Part shown: positions 8,236-15,400 of the stretch, piece by piece
Position numbering within the stretch: position 1 is the stretch's first letter
How the letters are laid out: each line of letters opens with the position of its first letter
NCBI GenBank assembly: GCA_041658345.1
Contig: JBBAAK010000002.1
Location: forward strand, 1-64,000
DNA length: 64,000 bases
DNA from: JBAZYV01 sp041658345
GTDB lineage: Bacteria; Patescibacteriota; Gracilibacteria; UBA1369; 2-02-FULL-48-14
Direction: 5' to 3'
Position numbers and translations under genes: made by a program
The notes under the pieces: generated by a model
What the model was told of the DNA's origin: nothing
What the model saw: only the letters and a program-made list of their open reading frames with translations
Databases searched by the model: none

Positions 8236-10444
8236 AATCTGTGATTCGTGGATCAAGTACGAGTATACGCTTTCCTTCCCAGTTATTGCCAAGGAATGTA
8301 TCCAAAATTTTGTGGAATCTTATACTGGCATAGGGGAGGGCGAATTGTTTATATGCATTTTCATAGCGTTTTGAGCGTACGACTTTTATAGGATCTTCCG
8401 GGTTAGTAAATGGCAAACGGTGGATTGCTAAGAATGATAAGTTCACATTATCTTTTATTAAAAATTCCAAGAAATCCGCGTTTCCAATAAATACATTTTG
8501 TCCGTCTGTTGCTTGGGACATTTTTAAAATTTTGCCCATTCCTCCATTTAAATTTTGCACAAATAATTTGCGTCCTGCATTTTTTACGGCATCTGCGAGT
8601 TTGTAAAAAAACTGTTCCGCTACAACTTTTGAAGATACTTCAAGAATTATATTTCCTGTGATTTCCGGGAGTAAAACTGCCATTTGATGCACAACTTCCG
8701 AGATATTTTTTGGATCGTTTGGGCCGGAGATTCTATTTTTTGGGAAATCGAGTGGGAGTGGGTAAATATCTTTTGTGGAGACTGTTTCTAGATCATCCGG
8801 GAGTGCGAGCTCTTTTTTGAAAAATTCAAAATCATTTTTTAAATTTCCATGGTGGCAAAACATTCGTGCGTTTTTTGTATTTGCCCAAACTCGGTCTTTA
8901 AAAATATCTGCATAAAGTTCGGGGAAGGAATGCACAATCGGGTTGCCATCCGGCGTGAGTGTTAGCCAAAGTGCCGGGTCGCCGGTGCGTAAAATTTTTG
9001 TAAAATAAAGTAGTGTGCGGGCAAGCTCTTGGTTTTTTATGGTAGCCAAATCTTTTTCAATTGCTAACGCGGAATTTTTCACTTTATCCCATTCGTTTGT
9101 GTTCAAATGCCACTTCTCTATTGTGAGTGGAGCCAGCGATTCGGCCTCTGCATTTTTTTGCCAGAACATTCCAATCAATCCAAATAAAATTGATATGCGT
9201 GAGCTTAAATCCTCAAGGCCTAGGGCTTTTAAATCTTGTGTAAAACGGCTTTCCGTAAAGCGCATGTGCCAAGCGATTTCCAATGTTTCCACGAGGTCTT
9301 CCGTGTGGCCGATTACTGTGTTGTCTGTTTCTAAAATTTGCGGATTTTTTTTGCCAGCGTTTTTTAAAAAATATAAATGATTTAAAATTGTTAGTTTTTT
9401 TTGGTCTGCATTCTTGAGCGCTTTTTTAAAAAAATCACTTTCTGTGTTTTCTTCCGCGCAGATATTAAACCAAAAATCATTTTCTTCTTTGAGTAATCTA
9501 AGTTCCGATTTTTCTCCCGTTTTTGTATATTTTAGCCAGAGCGCTATCTTAACTCCTAGTAAGATTTCTACTACTGTTAAAGTTTCTTTATTTAGGAATT
9601 CTTTAAAGCGATTTTGATCTAAATATTGATTTGGGTGTTTTATGATTTCCATGTCTTTGTTGGAAGAAAAATCATCCACATTCGGCATTACCAGCAAAGT
9701 TTTTCCATTAAGCGAAAGCGAGTAATTTATTAAATCCAAATCCGTATGGCTACCTTCTTCAAAAAGGAATGGCTCTTTTAAATCTTTTGTTAATTCCGCC
9801 AAATTCGCATGAGTTTCATAGACCGGTTTTTCTTCGATTATTTCCTCCGGAATAAGTTTGCCTCCGTCTTCTTTTAGTAGTTGCAAAAAAGTTTCTGCGA
9901 TTCCAAAATCTCCTTTTTTGAGTATTGGTTCTATGGCCTCCTTGCTGTCTTTTGGCAGTGCTTTTATGTGTTCACCCATCAGCCAAAACAGTTCAATATT
10001 TGCTTTAACGTCGTTCATTGCACGGTGGGCATTCTCTTGCATGATGCCGAGTTTTTTTGTTAGAACTTCCAGGCTGTAGCTTTTTTCTCTTGGCATAATC
10101 GCTTGTGCCATTTGGCAAGTATCTATTGTTTTGTTTGGCAGTTTCGCGCCTTTTTCCGTTAAAAAATTTGTATCAAAAAATATGTAATGGCCAACTATTA
10201 CATTGTCTCCGATTTTTTCTTCTATGGTTGCCAGCATTTCTTTTAGCGTTGGCGCATCTTTAACCATCTCATTTGTGATCCCGGTTAAATGTGTGGAGAA
10301 AGCTGGAATTGGCACTCCCGGATTGATCAAAGTTTGCCATTCTTCGTGGATTTTTTCTTCATCAAAACGAACAATCGCCACTTCTATTACGTGGTCTTTT
10401 TGCGGATTTAAACCCGTTGTTTCTATGTCTAAACAAACAAACAT
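8216..10444 (-). CDS. DnaQ exonuclease fused to a degenerate DinG helicase
   Basis: Residues 1-165 form a DEDDh 3'-5' exonuclease: D6 and E8 in LDIETTG, an Asp in HYIFFDTNF, and H and D in HRAMNDVKA are all present. The remaining roughly 575 residues align in layout with the DinG/XPD-type helicase of DnaQ-DinG proteins, but the ATPase motifs are gone. Where DinG has EAGTGTGKT the sequence reads EEGSHTDLD. The FWEG motif is FLEF, and the final QGxGRxIR motif has become HKILDTFLG. The late LPFTNPEDP and LDPRITDYEEWF segments are kept, so the fold is probably intact. I infer a nuclease with a non-hydrolysing scaffold domain, perhaps for DNA binding. It lies between an SLH gene and pyrD. Confidence 0.8.
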   Translation of the reverse strand: MFVCLDIETTGLNPQKDHVIEVAIVRFDEEKIHEEWQTLINPGVPIPAFSTHLTGITNEMVKDAPTLKEMLATIEEKIGDNVIVGHYIFFDTNFLTEKGAKLPNKTIDTCQMAQAIMPREKSYSLEVLTKKLGIMQENAHRAMNDVKANIELFWLMGEHIKALPKDSKEAIEPILKKGDFGIAETFLQLLKEDGGKLIPEEIIEEKPVYETHANLAELTKDLKEPFLFEEGSHTDLDLINYSLSLNGKTLLVMPNVDDFSSNKDMEIIKHPNQYLDQNRFKEFLNKETLTVVEILLGVKIALWLKYTKTGEKSELRLLKEENDFWFNICAEENTESDFFKKALKNADQKKLTILNHLYFLKNAGKKNPQILETDNTVIGHTEDLVETLEIAWHMRFTESRFTQDLKALGLEDLSSRISILFGLIGMFWQKNAEAESLAPLTIEKWHLNTNEWDKVKNSALAIEKDLATIKNQELARTLLYFTKILRTGDPALWLTLTPDGNPIVHSFPELYADIFKDRVWANTKNARMFCHHGNLKNDFEFFKKELALPDDLETVSTKDIYPLPLDFPKNRISGPNDPKNISEVVHQMAVLLPEITGNIILEVSSKVVAEQFFYKLADAVKNAGRKLFVQNLNGGMGKILKMSQATDGQNVFIGNADFLEFLIKDNVNLSFLAIHRLPFTNPEDPIKVVRSKRYENAYKQFALPYASIRFHKILDTFLGNNWEGKRILVLDPRITDYEEWFN

Positions 10445-10453
10445 GCCGGCATT

Positions 10454-11167
10454 CTACTCTTGTCCGTTCATATAGTCGATAACCGTAACAATCACTTTGC
10501 AGGCTTCCGCTCTGGTCATGTTGTTATTCCCACCAAAAGTTCCATCGCTGTAGCCTGACATAAGCTCGTGAGCCATTGCAAAGGCACTGTATTTTGCATA
10601 CCAATCTGTAACCGTGTCTACATCGTTAAAGTTTGGAGTAAGAGTTGTGATTTCCGTAAATCCTGCGGTCTCTAAAATTATTTTAAGTGCTCCTCCACGA
10701 GTTACATATTCATTAGGCTTAAAAGTGTGATTTGTGTAACCACTTACAATCCCCGCTGTATATGCGTAATCCACATAAGGTTTAAACCAATCATCATTTT
10801 TAACATCCAAAAATGTCGACTTTTCTCCCGTGTCCACCGCTGTGTGTCCAAAGGCTTTAAGTGAGATTTTTAAGAGTTCGGCACGTGTAATTTGTCCATC
10901 CGGCTTAAAATCACCATTCTCATAACCGGTTACGTAGCCCATTTGGTAAAGATCGTCGATGTAGCCCTCCCCCCAATGTCCAATCACGTCGATTGGTAAA
11001 GGTTTTTCTGAGTCACCTTGATACGGTTCTTCTCCTAGGGTTTCTTCTACAGACTCATCTACTTCCGTTAACAAAACGGCCTGGTCTTCCTTAAATTTGT
11101 CTGCGAGTAAGATTGGAAGTCCACTAGCAATTCCGAATAAAAATGCGAAGAAGATGAATTTTTTCAT
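10454..11167 (-). CDS. Secreted protein with three SLH domains
   Basis: The 237-residue protein has a signal peptide (about residues 1-22), an acidic linker, and three S-layer homology modules filling the rest (about 63-110, 120-170 and 180-232). They carry the usual W...YI..L...G...GY.NG.F.P...I.RAE pattern, for example TGYENGDFKPDGQITRAE and SGYSDGTFGGNNNMTRAE. SLH triplets bind pyruvylated secondary wall polymers. No other domain is present, so it may be a minimal S-layer subunit or a wall anchor. It lies 26 bases after carA and 9 bases before the exonuclease gene. Confidence 0.9.
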   Translation of the reverse strand: MKKFIFFAFLFGIASGLPILLADKFKEDQAVLLTEVDESVEETLGEEPYQGDSEKPLPIDVIGHWGEGYIDDLYQMGYVTGYENGDFKPDGQITRAELLKISLKAFGHTAVDTGEKSTFLDVKNDDWFKPYVDYAYTAGIVSGYTNHTFKPNEYVTRGGALKIILETAGFTEITTLTPNFNDVDTVTDWYAKYSAFAMAHELMSGYSDGTFGGNNNMTRAEACKVIVTVIDYMNGQE

Positions 11168-11193
11168 GGCGTGTTTTTTAAGGCAATTTTACT

Positions 11194-12270
11194 TTAGAGC
11201 ATGTCTACAAATTCATCAAAAAGAAACGCGGTGTCCACCGGGCCCGGATTGGCTTCCGGATGAAATTGTACGGAAAAGAAGGGGAGGTGTTTGTGGCGTA
11301 GTCCTTCCACAGTTTGGTCGTTAGCGTTCAAAAATGAGATTTCCCAGTCATCCTTAATTGTCTTTGCGTCTATTGCGAAGCCGTGATTTTGAGATGTTAT
11401 GTAGCAACGTCCGGTGCGCGTGTCTATACATGGTTGATTTTGAGAGCGATGTCCATATTTTAATTTGTAAGTTTTTGCTCCTCCTGCGATTCCCATTATT
11501 TGGTGGCCAAGACAGATTCCAAAGGTTGGGATTTTTCTTTCAAAACACTCTTTCATAATTGCCACAGTTTCTACCATAAGTTCCGGGTCTCCAGGTCCGT
11601 TGGAGAAAAATACTCCGTCAAAAGGGCCGTAACCTTCGTTGAATGGACTTACATTCCAAGGGAAGCGCGTAACACGAATGCCTCTATGCAAAAAACTGCG
11701 TAAAATATTTAACTTCATGCCTGTGTCTATTATGGCTATATGTTTTTTGCCTTCGCCATAAATTTCAGGTTTAGGGGTGCTGACTTTGGCCACAAGATTT
11801 TCTTTGTTCGGGTCGTAAAAATCGTCGTCCGGTTTTTTGTCTACACCGTGGATTTTTCCAAGTTGCGAACCTCCGTCGCGTAGTAGTTCTGTAAGTGCGC
11901 GAGTGTCTACTCCACTGATTCCAGGTACGTCATATTCGCGTAGCCAATCGGACAAAGATTTGCCTGCGTTCCAATGTGAATAAGTTTCGCTGTAATCCGT
12001 AACAATCAAACCTTTTAAATGTATGCGCGTGCTTTCAAAAAATTTGCTTATTTTGTATTCGTCCAATTCTTCACTTGGTACTCCATAGTTGCCAACAAGC
12101 GGGTAGGTGAGTACCAGAATTTGATCTTTAAAAGATGGATCCGTAAGGCTCTCCGGATATCCAACCATTCCTGTTGTAAACACAACTTCGCCCTCACTTT
12201 CTTTTATTGCGCCAAAAGCATTTCCAGTTATAGATGTGCCGTTTTTGAGAGTTAAAGTGAGTTTTTCCAT
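11194..12270 (-). CDS. carA: Carbamoyl-phosphate synthase small subunit
   Basis: The 358-residue protein is the glutamine amidotransferase subunit that supplies ammonia for carbamoyl phosphate. The N-terminal CPSase_sm domain is followed by a class I GATase with the nucleophile motif FGICLGHQ, the FSNGPGDPE oxyanion strand and the FSVQFHPEA catalytic His-Glu pair. I chose the ATG at 12270, because MEKLTLTLKNGTSITG matches the usual start of CarA; the frame is open upstream to 12381. It is transcribed divergently from the pyrB-pyrF cluster. The large subunit gene carB is not in the window. Confidence 0.95.
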   Translation of the reverse strand: MEKLTLTLKNGTSITGNAFGAIKESEGEVVFTTGMVGYPESLTDPSFKDQILVLTYPLVGNYGVPSEELDEYKISKFFESTRIHLKGLIVTDYSETYSHWNAGKSLSDWLREYDVPGISGVDTRALTELLRDGGSQLGKIHGVDKKPDDDFYDPNKENLVAKVSTPKPEIYGEGKKHIAIIDTGMKLNILRSFLHRGIRVTRFPWNVSPFNEGYGPFDGVFFSNGPGDPELMVETVAIMKECFERKIPTFGICLGHQIMGIAGGAKTYKLKYGHRSQNQPCIDTRTGRCYITSQNHGFAIDAKTIKDDWEISFLNANDQTVEGLRHKHLPFFSVQFHPEANPGPVDTAFLFDEFVDML

Positions 12271-12346
12271 ATTTGATTGCCACTTGCGTGTTTTTTGTAG
12301 TTTAACATGGATTTTTCGCCTGTGTAGTTTGAGAAAAGAGTAGGGA

Positions 12347-12374
12347 TTGACTTTTGCGGGGAGGATGTTAAAGT
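12347..12374 (+). promoter_or_regulatory. Promoter of the pyrimidine cluster
   Basis: TTGACT (12347-12352), 16-bp spacer, TAAAGT (12369-12374). The predicted transcription start near 12381 lies about 17 bases before the ATG at 12398. No PyrR-type attenuator was seen in this short leader. Confidence 0.55.
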
Positions 12375-12397
12375 GTGGCATCTTTTTATGAAAATTT

Positions 12398-13081
12398 ATG
12401 TCTTGTGTACTTTCTGGAAGTGATTTTTCATCTCCAAATGATGGGCCTCAGCCCGATAGTCGTGGAGTCTCGTTGTTGGTATCAGTAGCAAACATGTTCG
12501 ATAGGTATACCGATAGGAGGGGCTTTTTTGAGGAATATCCTATTGGTTCAGGCCGTAGTGTTGGCGAAGGTGTCACTGCTGATCTGCCACCACATGAAAT
12601 TGTTTGTGATTTAATGCTTACACTTAAGGCATTCTTTGGAGACAAAATAAGGTCATATTTGCTTCAGAAAAACTCACCGCATTTTACTATAAATTCAAAT
12701 TTTGGCCCTTTGGACAGATGGGCAATCCCTGACCCACAAAAAGAAGTTTTAAAAGCTTTAATAGGCCGGAATTTCCCCCCTGGATCTATGTTTAATATTG
12801 CTAAATCATGTGAAGTCAGGAATATGAGTGTCCATGGACGGCTTGGTAGGCCTATAAATTCGTCGGATGTTACTTCTCCGATTTGTGGTTTTGCCGTTCG
12901 TTTGAGTGATAACGTTCGTCGTGTTGTTGCTCCTTGGAGTGTAGATATGGGGGTTTTCCTTGTTGTACCCACCAATTATGTTTCGTTGCCCAAGAGAGAT
13001 GCTGGAGTGAGTGTCGATGGATGGGCTATTGAGGTGCGTAACCTTGGCACTAATCTTGCTAAAGGGCCAAGTAGGCGTTAG
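12398..13081 (+). CDS. Unknown protein leading the pyr cluster
   Basis: I do not recognise this 227-residue protein. It has no signal peptide and no membrane segment. Residues 60-100 look helical (PPHEIVCDLMLTLKAFFGDKI), followed by mixed sequence with several Gly-Pro turns and a basic C-terminus (GPSRR). It is the first gene after the cluster promoter, and its stop lies 10 bases before pyrB, so it is co-transcribed with the pyrimidine genes. The position would suit a regulator or an accessory factor, but nothing in the sequence shows it. Confidence 0.6.
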   Translation: MSCVLSGSDFSSPNDGPQPDSRGVSLLVSVANMFDRYTDRRGFFEEYPIGSGRSVGEGVTADLPPHEIVCDLMLTLKAFFGDKIRSYLLQKNSPHFTINSNFGPLDRWAIPDPQKEVLKALIGRNFPPGSMFNIAKSCEVRNMSVHGRLGRPINSSDVTSPICGFAVRLSDNVRRVVAPWSVDMGVFLVVPTNYVSLPKRDAGVSVDGWAIEVRNLGTNLAKGPSRR

Positions 13082-13091
13082 GATTTAACGG

Positions 13092-14009
13092 ATGAACCAC
13101 TTAATTTCCTCTAAAGAGCTTGAGAAAGAAGATGTGCTGGAACTGCTTGCTTCTGCAAAAGGGTTTTTGCCGGTGGTGACGGAAAGGAGAAAATTAAATA
13201 TTGCTGAGGGTAAAATACTCGCAACGCTTTTTTATGAGCCATCAACGCGTACCAGATTTTCTTTTGAAACTGCAATGATTCGTTTGGGTGGTAGTACAAT
13301 TTCTAATTTTCAGATGGATACGGCTTCTTCTGCAAAAAAAGGAGAAACTTTGTTTGACACCGGGCGGGTGGTTTCTAAAATGGCAGATATTATTGCGATG
13401 CGTCATTATAAAGAAGGGAGCGTTGGTGAACTTGCAAAAGGCAGTACGGTGCCTGTTATAAATGCGGGTGATGGGATTTCCGATCATCCAACGCAGGGGT
13501 TACTCGATTTATTCACAATTCAGGAAGAAATTGGTCGTTTGGAAAATTTTGAAATTGCGATGGTTGGAGATTTGAAAAATAGTAGAGTGCTACATTCTCA
13601 GTGTGCTCTTTTGGCACATTTTCCGGGTGTAAAATTTGTTTTTGTTTCTCCAAAAGGTTTGGAAATGCCATATCAAATTACTGCTCCTTTGCGTGCAAAA
13701 GGTTATAACGTTACAGAAATAGAAAGGTTGGAGGAGGCAATTACTACTTGCGATGTGTTCTCTCATACAAGAATTCAAGAGGAGCGTTTTGATAGTAAAG
13801 AAGAGTATTTAAAATACAAAAGCGTTTACGTTGCTACGCCGGAACTTATGGTCAAAGCAAAAAAAGATATGATTTTGATTCATCCTTTGCCACGTGTGGA
13901 TGAAATTGATTCTTTGGTTGACAACGATCCTCGTGCCAAATATTTTGATCAAGTTACTTACGGAGTTGCCATGCGTATGGCGATTTTGTCTAAACTTCTC
14001 AAATTATGA
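13092..14009 (+). CDS. pyrB: Aspartate carbamoyltransferase
   Basis: The 305-residue catalytic chain joins carbamoyl phosphate to L-aspartate, the committed step of pyrimidine synthesis. The phosphate-binding motif FYEPSTRTRFSFE (STRTR) begins near residue 50. HPTQGLLDLFTI and the late HPLPRVDEI motif, which closes over the substrates, are present. No regulatory chain gene (pyrI) is adjacent, so it is probably an unregulated trimer. It ends with a 4-base ATGA overlap with pyrC. Confidence 0.96.
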   Translation: MNHLISSKELEKEDVLELLASAKGFLPVVTERRKLNIAEGKILATLFYEPSTRTRFSFETAMIRLGGSTISNFQMDTASSAKKGETLFDTGRVVSKMADIIAMRHYKEGSVGELAKGSTVPVINAGDGISDHPTQGLLDLFTIQEEIGRLENFEIAMVGDLKNSRVLHSQCALLAHFPGVKFVFVSPKGLEMPYQITAPLRAKGYNVTEIERLEEAITTCDVFSHTRIQEERFDSKEEYLKYKSVYVATPELMVKAKKDMILIHPLPRVDEIDSLVDNDPRAKYFDQVTYGVAMRMAILSKLLKL

Positions 14010-15295
14010 AAATCATTTTTAAACACGCAACAGTCGTATCATCCAGAAATAAAAAAGAAGTGGACGTTTTTGTGGAAGATGGGAAAATTGTGGAATCTTT
14101 TGTAGGCAAAGCCGATCGCACAATTGATTGCGCCGGGAAACTACTTTTACCAGGTGCCATAGATTGTCATGTGCATTTTCGCGAACCGGGTGGGTCGCAA
14201 AAAGAAGATTGGGTAACAGGTAGCAAAGCAGCGGTAATGGGTGGGGTTACAACAGTTTTAGATATGCCGAATAATAATCCGCCTATCTTAACTCAGGCTG
14301 ATTTGGTGGCAAAACGTAAATTGGTTTTGGGTCGTAGCTATGTGAATTATGGATTTTTTGTTGGGGCGAGTGTGGACACAGATGCGTTATTAAAAATAGA
14401 AGGAGCGGTTGGAATCAAACTGTATATGGGATCTTCTACTGGTGATTTGCTTGTTGATGACGAAGAACTTTGGGAGAAAATTTTTGCAATCGCAAAAAAG
14501 AAAAATCTTCCGGTTACTGTGCATGCTGAAAATGAAGCGCGCATAAAAAGGCGAATGGCGGAACTTTCCGGCGATACTGAAGCCTGTGCTTATGCGCGCG
14601 CAAGGGATTCGGAATGTGCAAGGGAGGCAACTGAAATGGCGCTTAATTTGAGAAAAAGAATCGGCAATCAATTGCACATTGCTCACTTAAGTTCCAAAGC
14701 GGAGCTTGAGCTTATGAAGGAGTTTAGAAATCCAAAATTAACCTGTGAAGTTGCTCCACATCATTTGTTTTTTACTATGGAAGATATGGAGGATGCGTTT
14801 TTAAAAATGAATCCTCCACTTAGGACTTTTATGGACTTGGAGGCACTTTGGCGTGGGCTTAATGATGGTACAATTTCTTGTATTGCAACAGATCATGCAC
14901 CACATACTTCGGAGGAAAAAAGTGCGGATGTTTGGACAGCTCCTGCCGGCGTTCCCGGCGTGCAGTTTGTGCTTCCGCTAATGCTACATTCAGTTAATGA
15001 AGGCAAGCTTTCGATCGAAAAACTTGTGGAGCTTATGTGTGAAAATCCAGCAAAAATCTATAATTTAAAAGGCAAGGGTAAAGTTGCGCCTGGTTTTGAT
15101 GCGGATTTGGTTCTAATCGACATGGATAAAGAAGCAACAATTACTCGTAAACAGGTGCTTTCTAAGTGCGGGTGGTCCCCTTATGAATACTTCACTTTGC
15201 AAGGTTGGCCTGTGCTTACTATGGTGAACGGGGAGGTAGTTATGGAAAAAGAAAAAATATGTGGGAAACAGATTGGAGTTGAGGTGGAATTGTGA
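14006..15295 (+). CDS. pyrC: Dihydroorotase
   Basis: The 429-residue zinc amidohydrolase of the class I (PyrC-type, long) group cyclises carbamoyl-aspartate to dihydroorotate. IDCHVHFREPGG provides the metal-binding HxH pair and the substrate-binding R-E-P-G. HIAHLSSKAE and IATDHAPHTSEEK carry the later His and Asp ligands. It starts within the last codons of pyrB (ATGA overlap) and ends in TGA, evidence for a normal stop code. About 100 bases follow before the surface protein gene. Confidence 0.96.
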   Translation: MKIIFKHATVVSSRNKKEVDVFVEDGKIVESFVGKADRTIDCAGKLLLPGAIDCHVHFREPGGSQKEDWVTGSKAAVMGGVTTVLDMPNNNPPILTQADLVAKRKLVLGRSYVNYGFFVGASVDTDALLKIEGAVGIKLYMGSSTGDLLVDDEELWEKIFAIAKKKNLPVTVHAENEARIKRRMAELSGDTEACAYARARDSECAREATEMALNLRKRIGNQLHIAHLSSKAELELMKEFRNPKLTCEVAPHHLFFTMEDMEDAFLKMNPPLRTFMDLEALWRGLNDGTISCIATDHAPHTSEEKSADVWTAPAGVPGVQFVLPLMLHSVNEGKLSIEKLVELMCENPAKIYNLKGKGKVAPGFDADLVLIDMDKEATITRKQVLSKCGWSPYEYFTLQGWPVLTMVNGEVVMEKEKICGKQIGVEVEL

Positions 15296-15315
15296 ACTTA
15301 TATTGGATGCCCGAT

Positions 15316-15373
15316 TTGACAAAATTGTGCATTAGTGCCTTAATAGGCGCACATGTTGTTCTGATTAAACAAC
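15316..15373 (+). promoter_or_regulatory. Candidate promoter and leader of the surface protein gene
   Basis: TTGACA (15316-15321) is followed at 18 bp by a weak -10 (TTAATA, 15340-15345). The -10 lies inside a palindrome (AGTGCCT taat AGGCGC, 15334-15350). A hairpin GTTGTT/AACAAC (15355-15373) follows in the leader. Confidence 0.4.
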
Positions 15374-15400
15374 AATTCCAGTCCCCTTAACCCCGTTAGC

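Noticed and set aside
12388..12421. Earlier ATG at 12388 as start of the pyr lead gene
   Set aside because: It reads into a stop after about 11 codons in its frame; the long frame starts at 12398.
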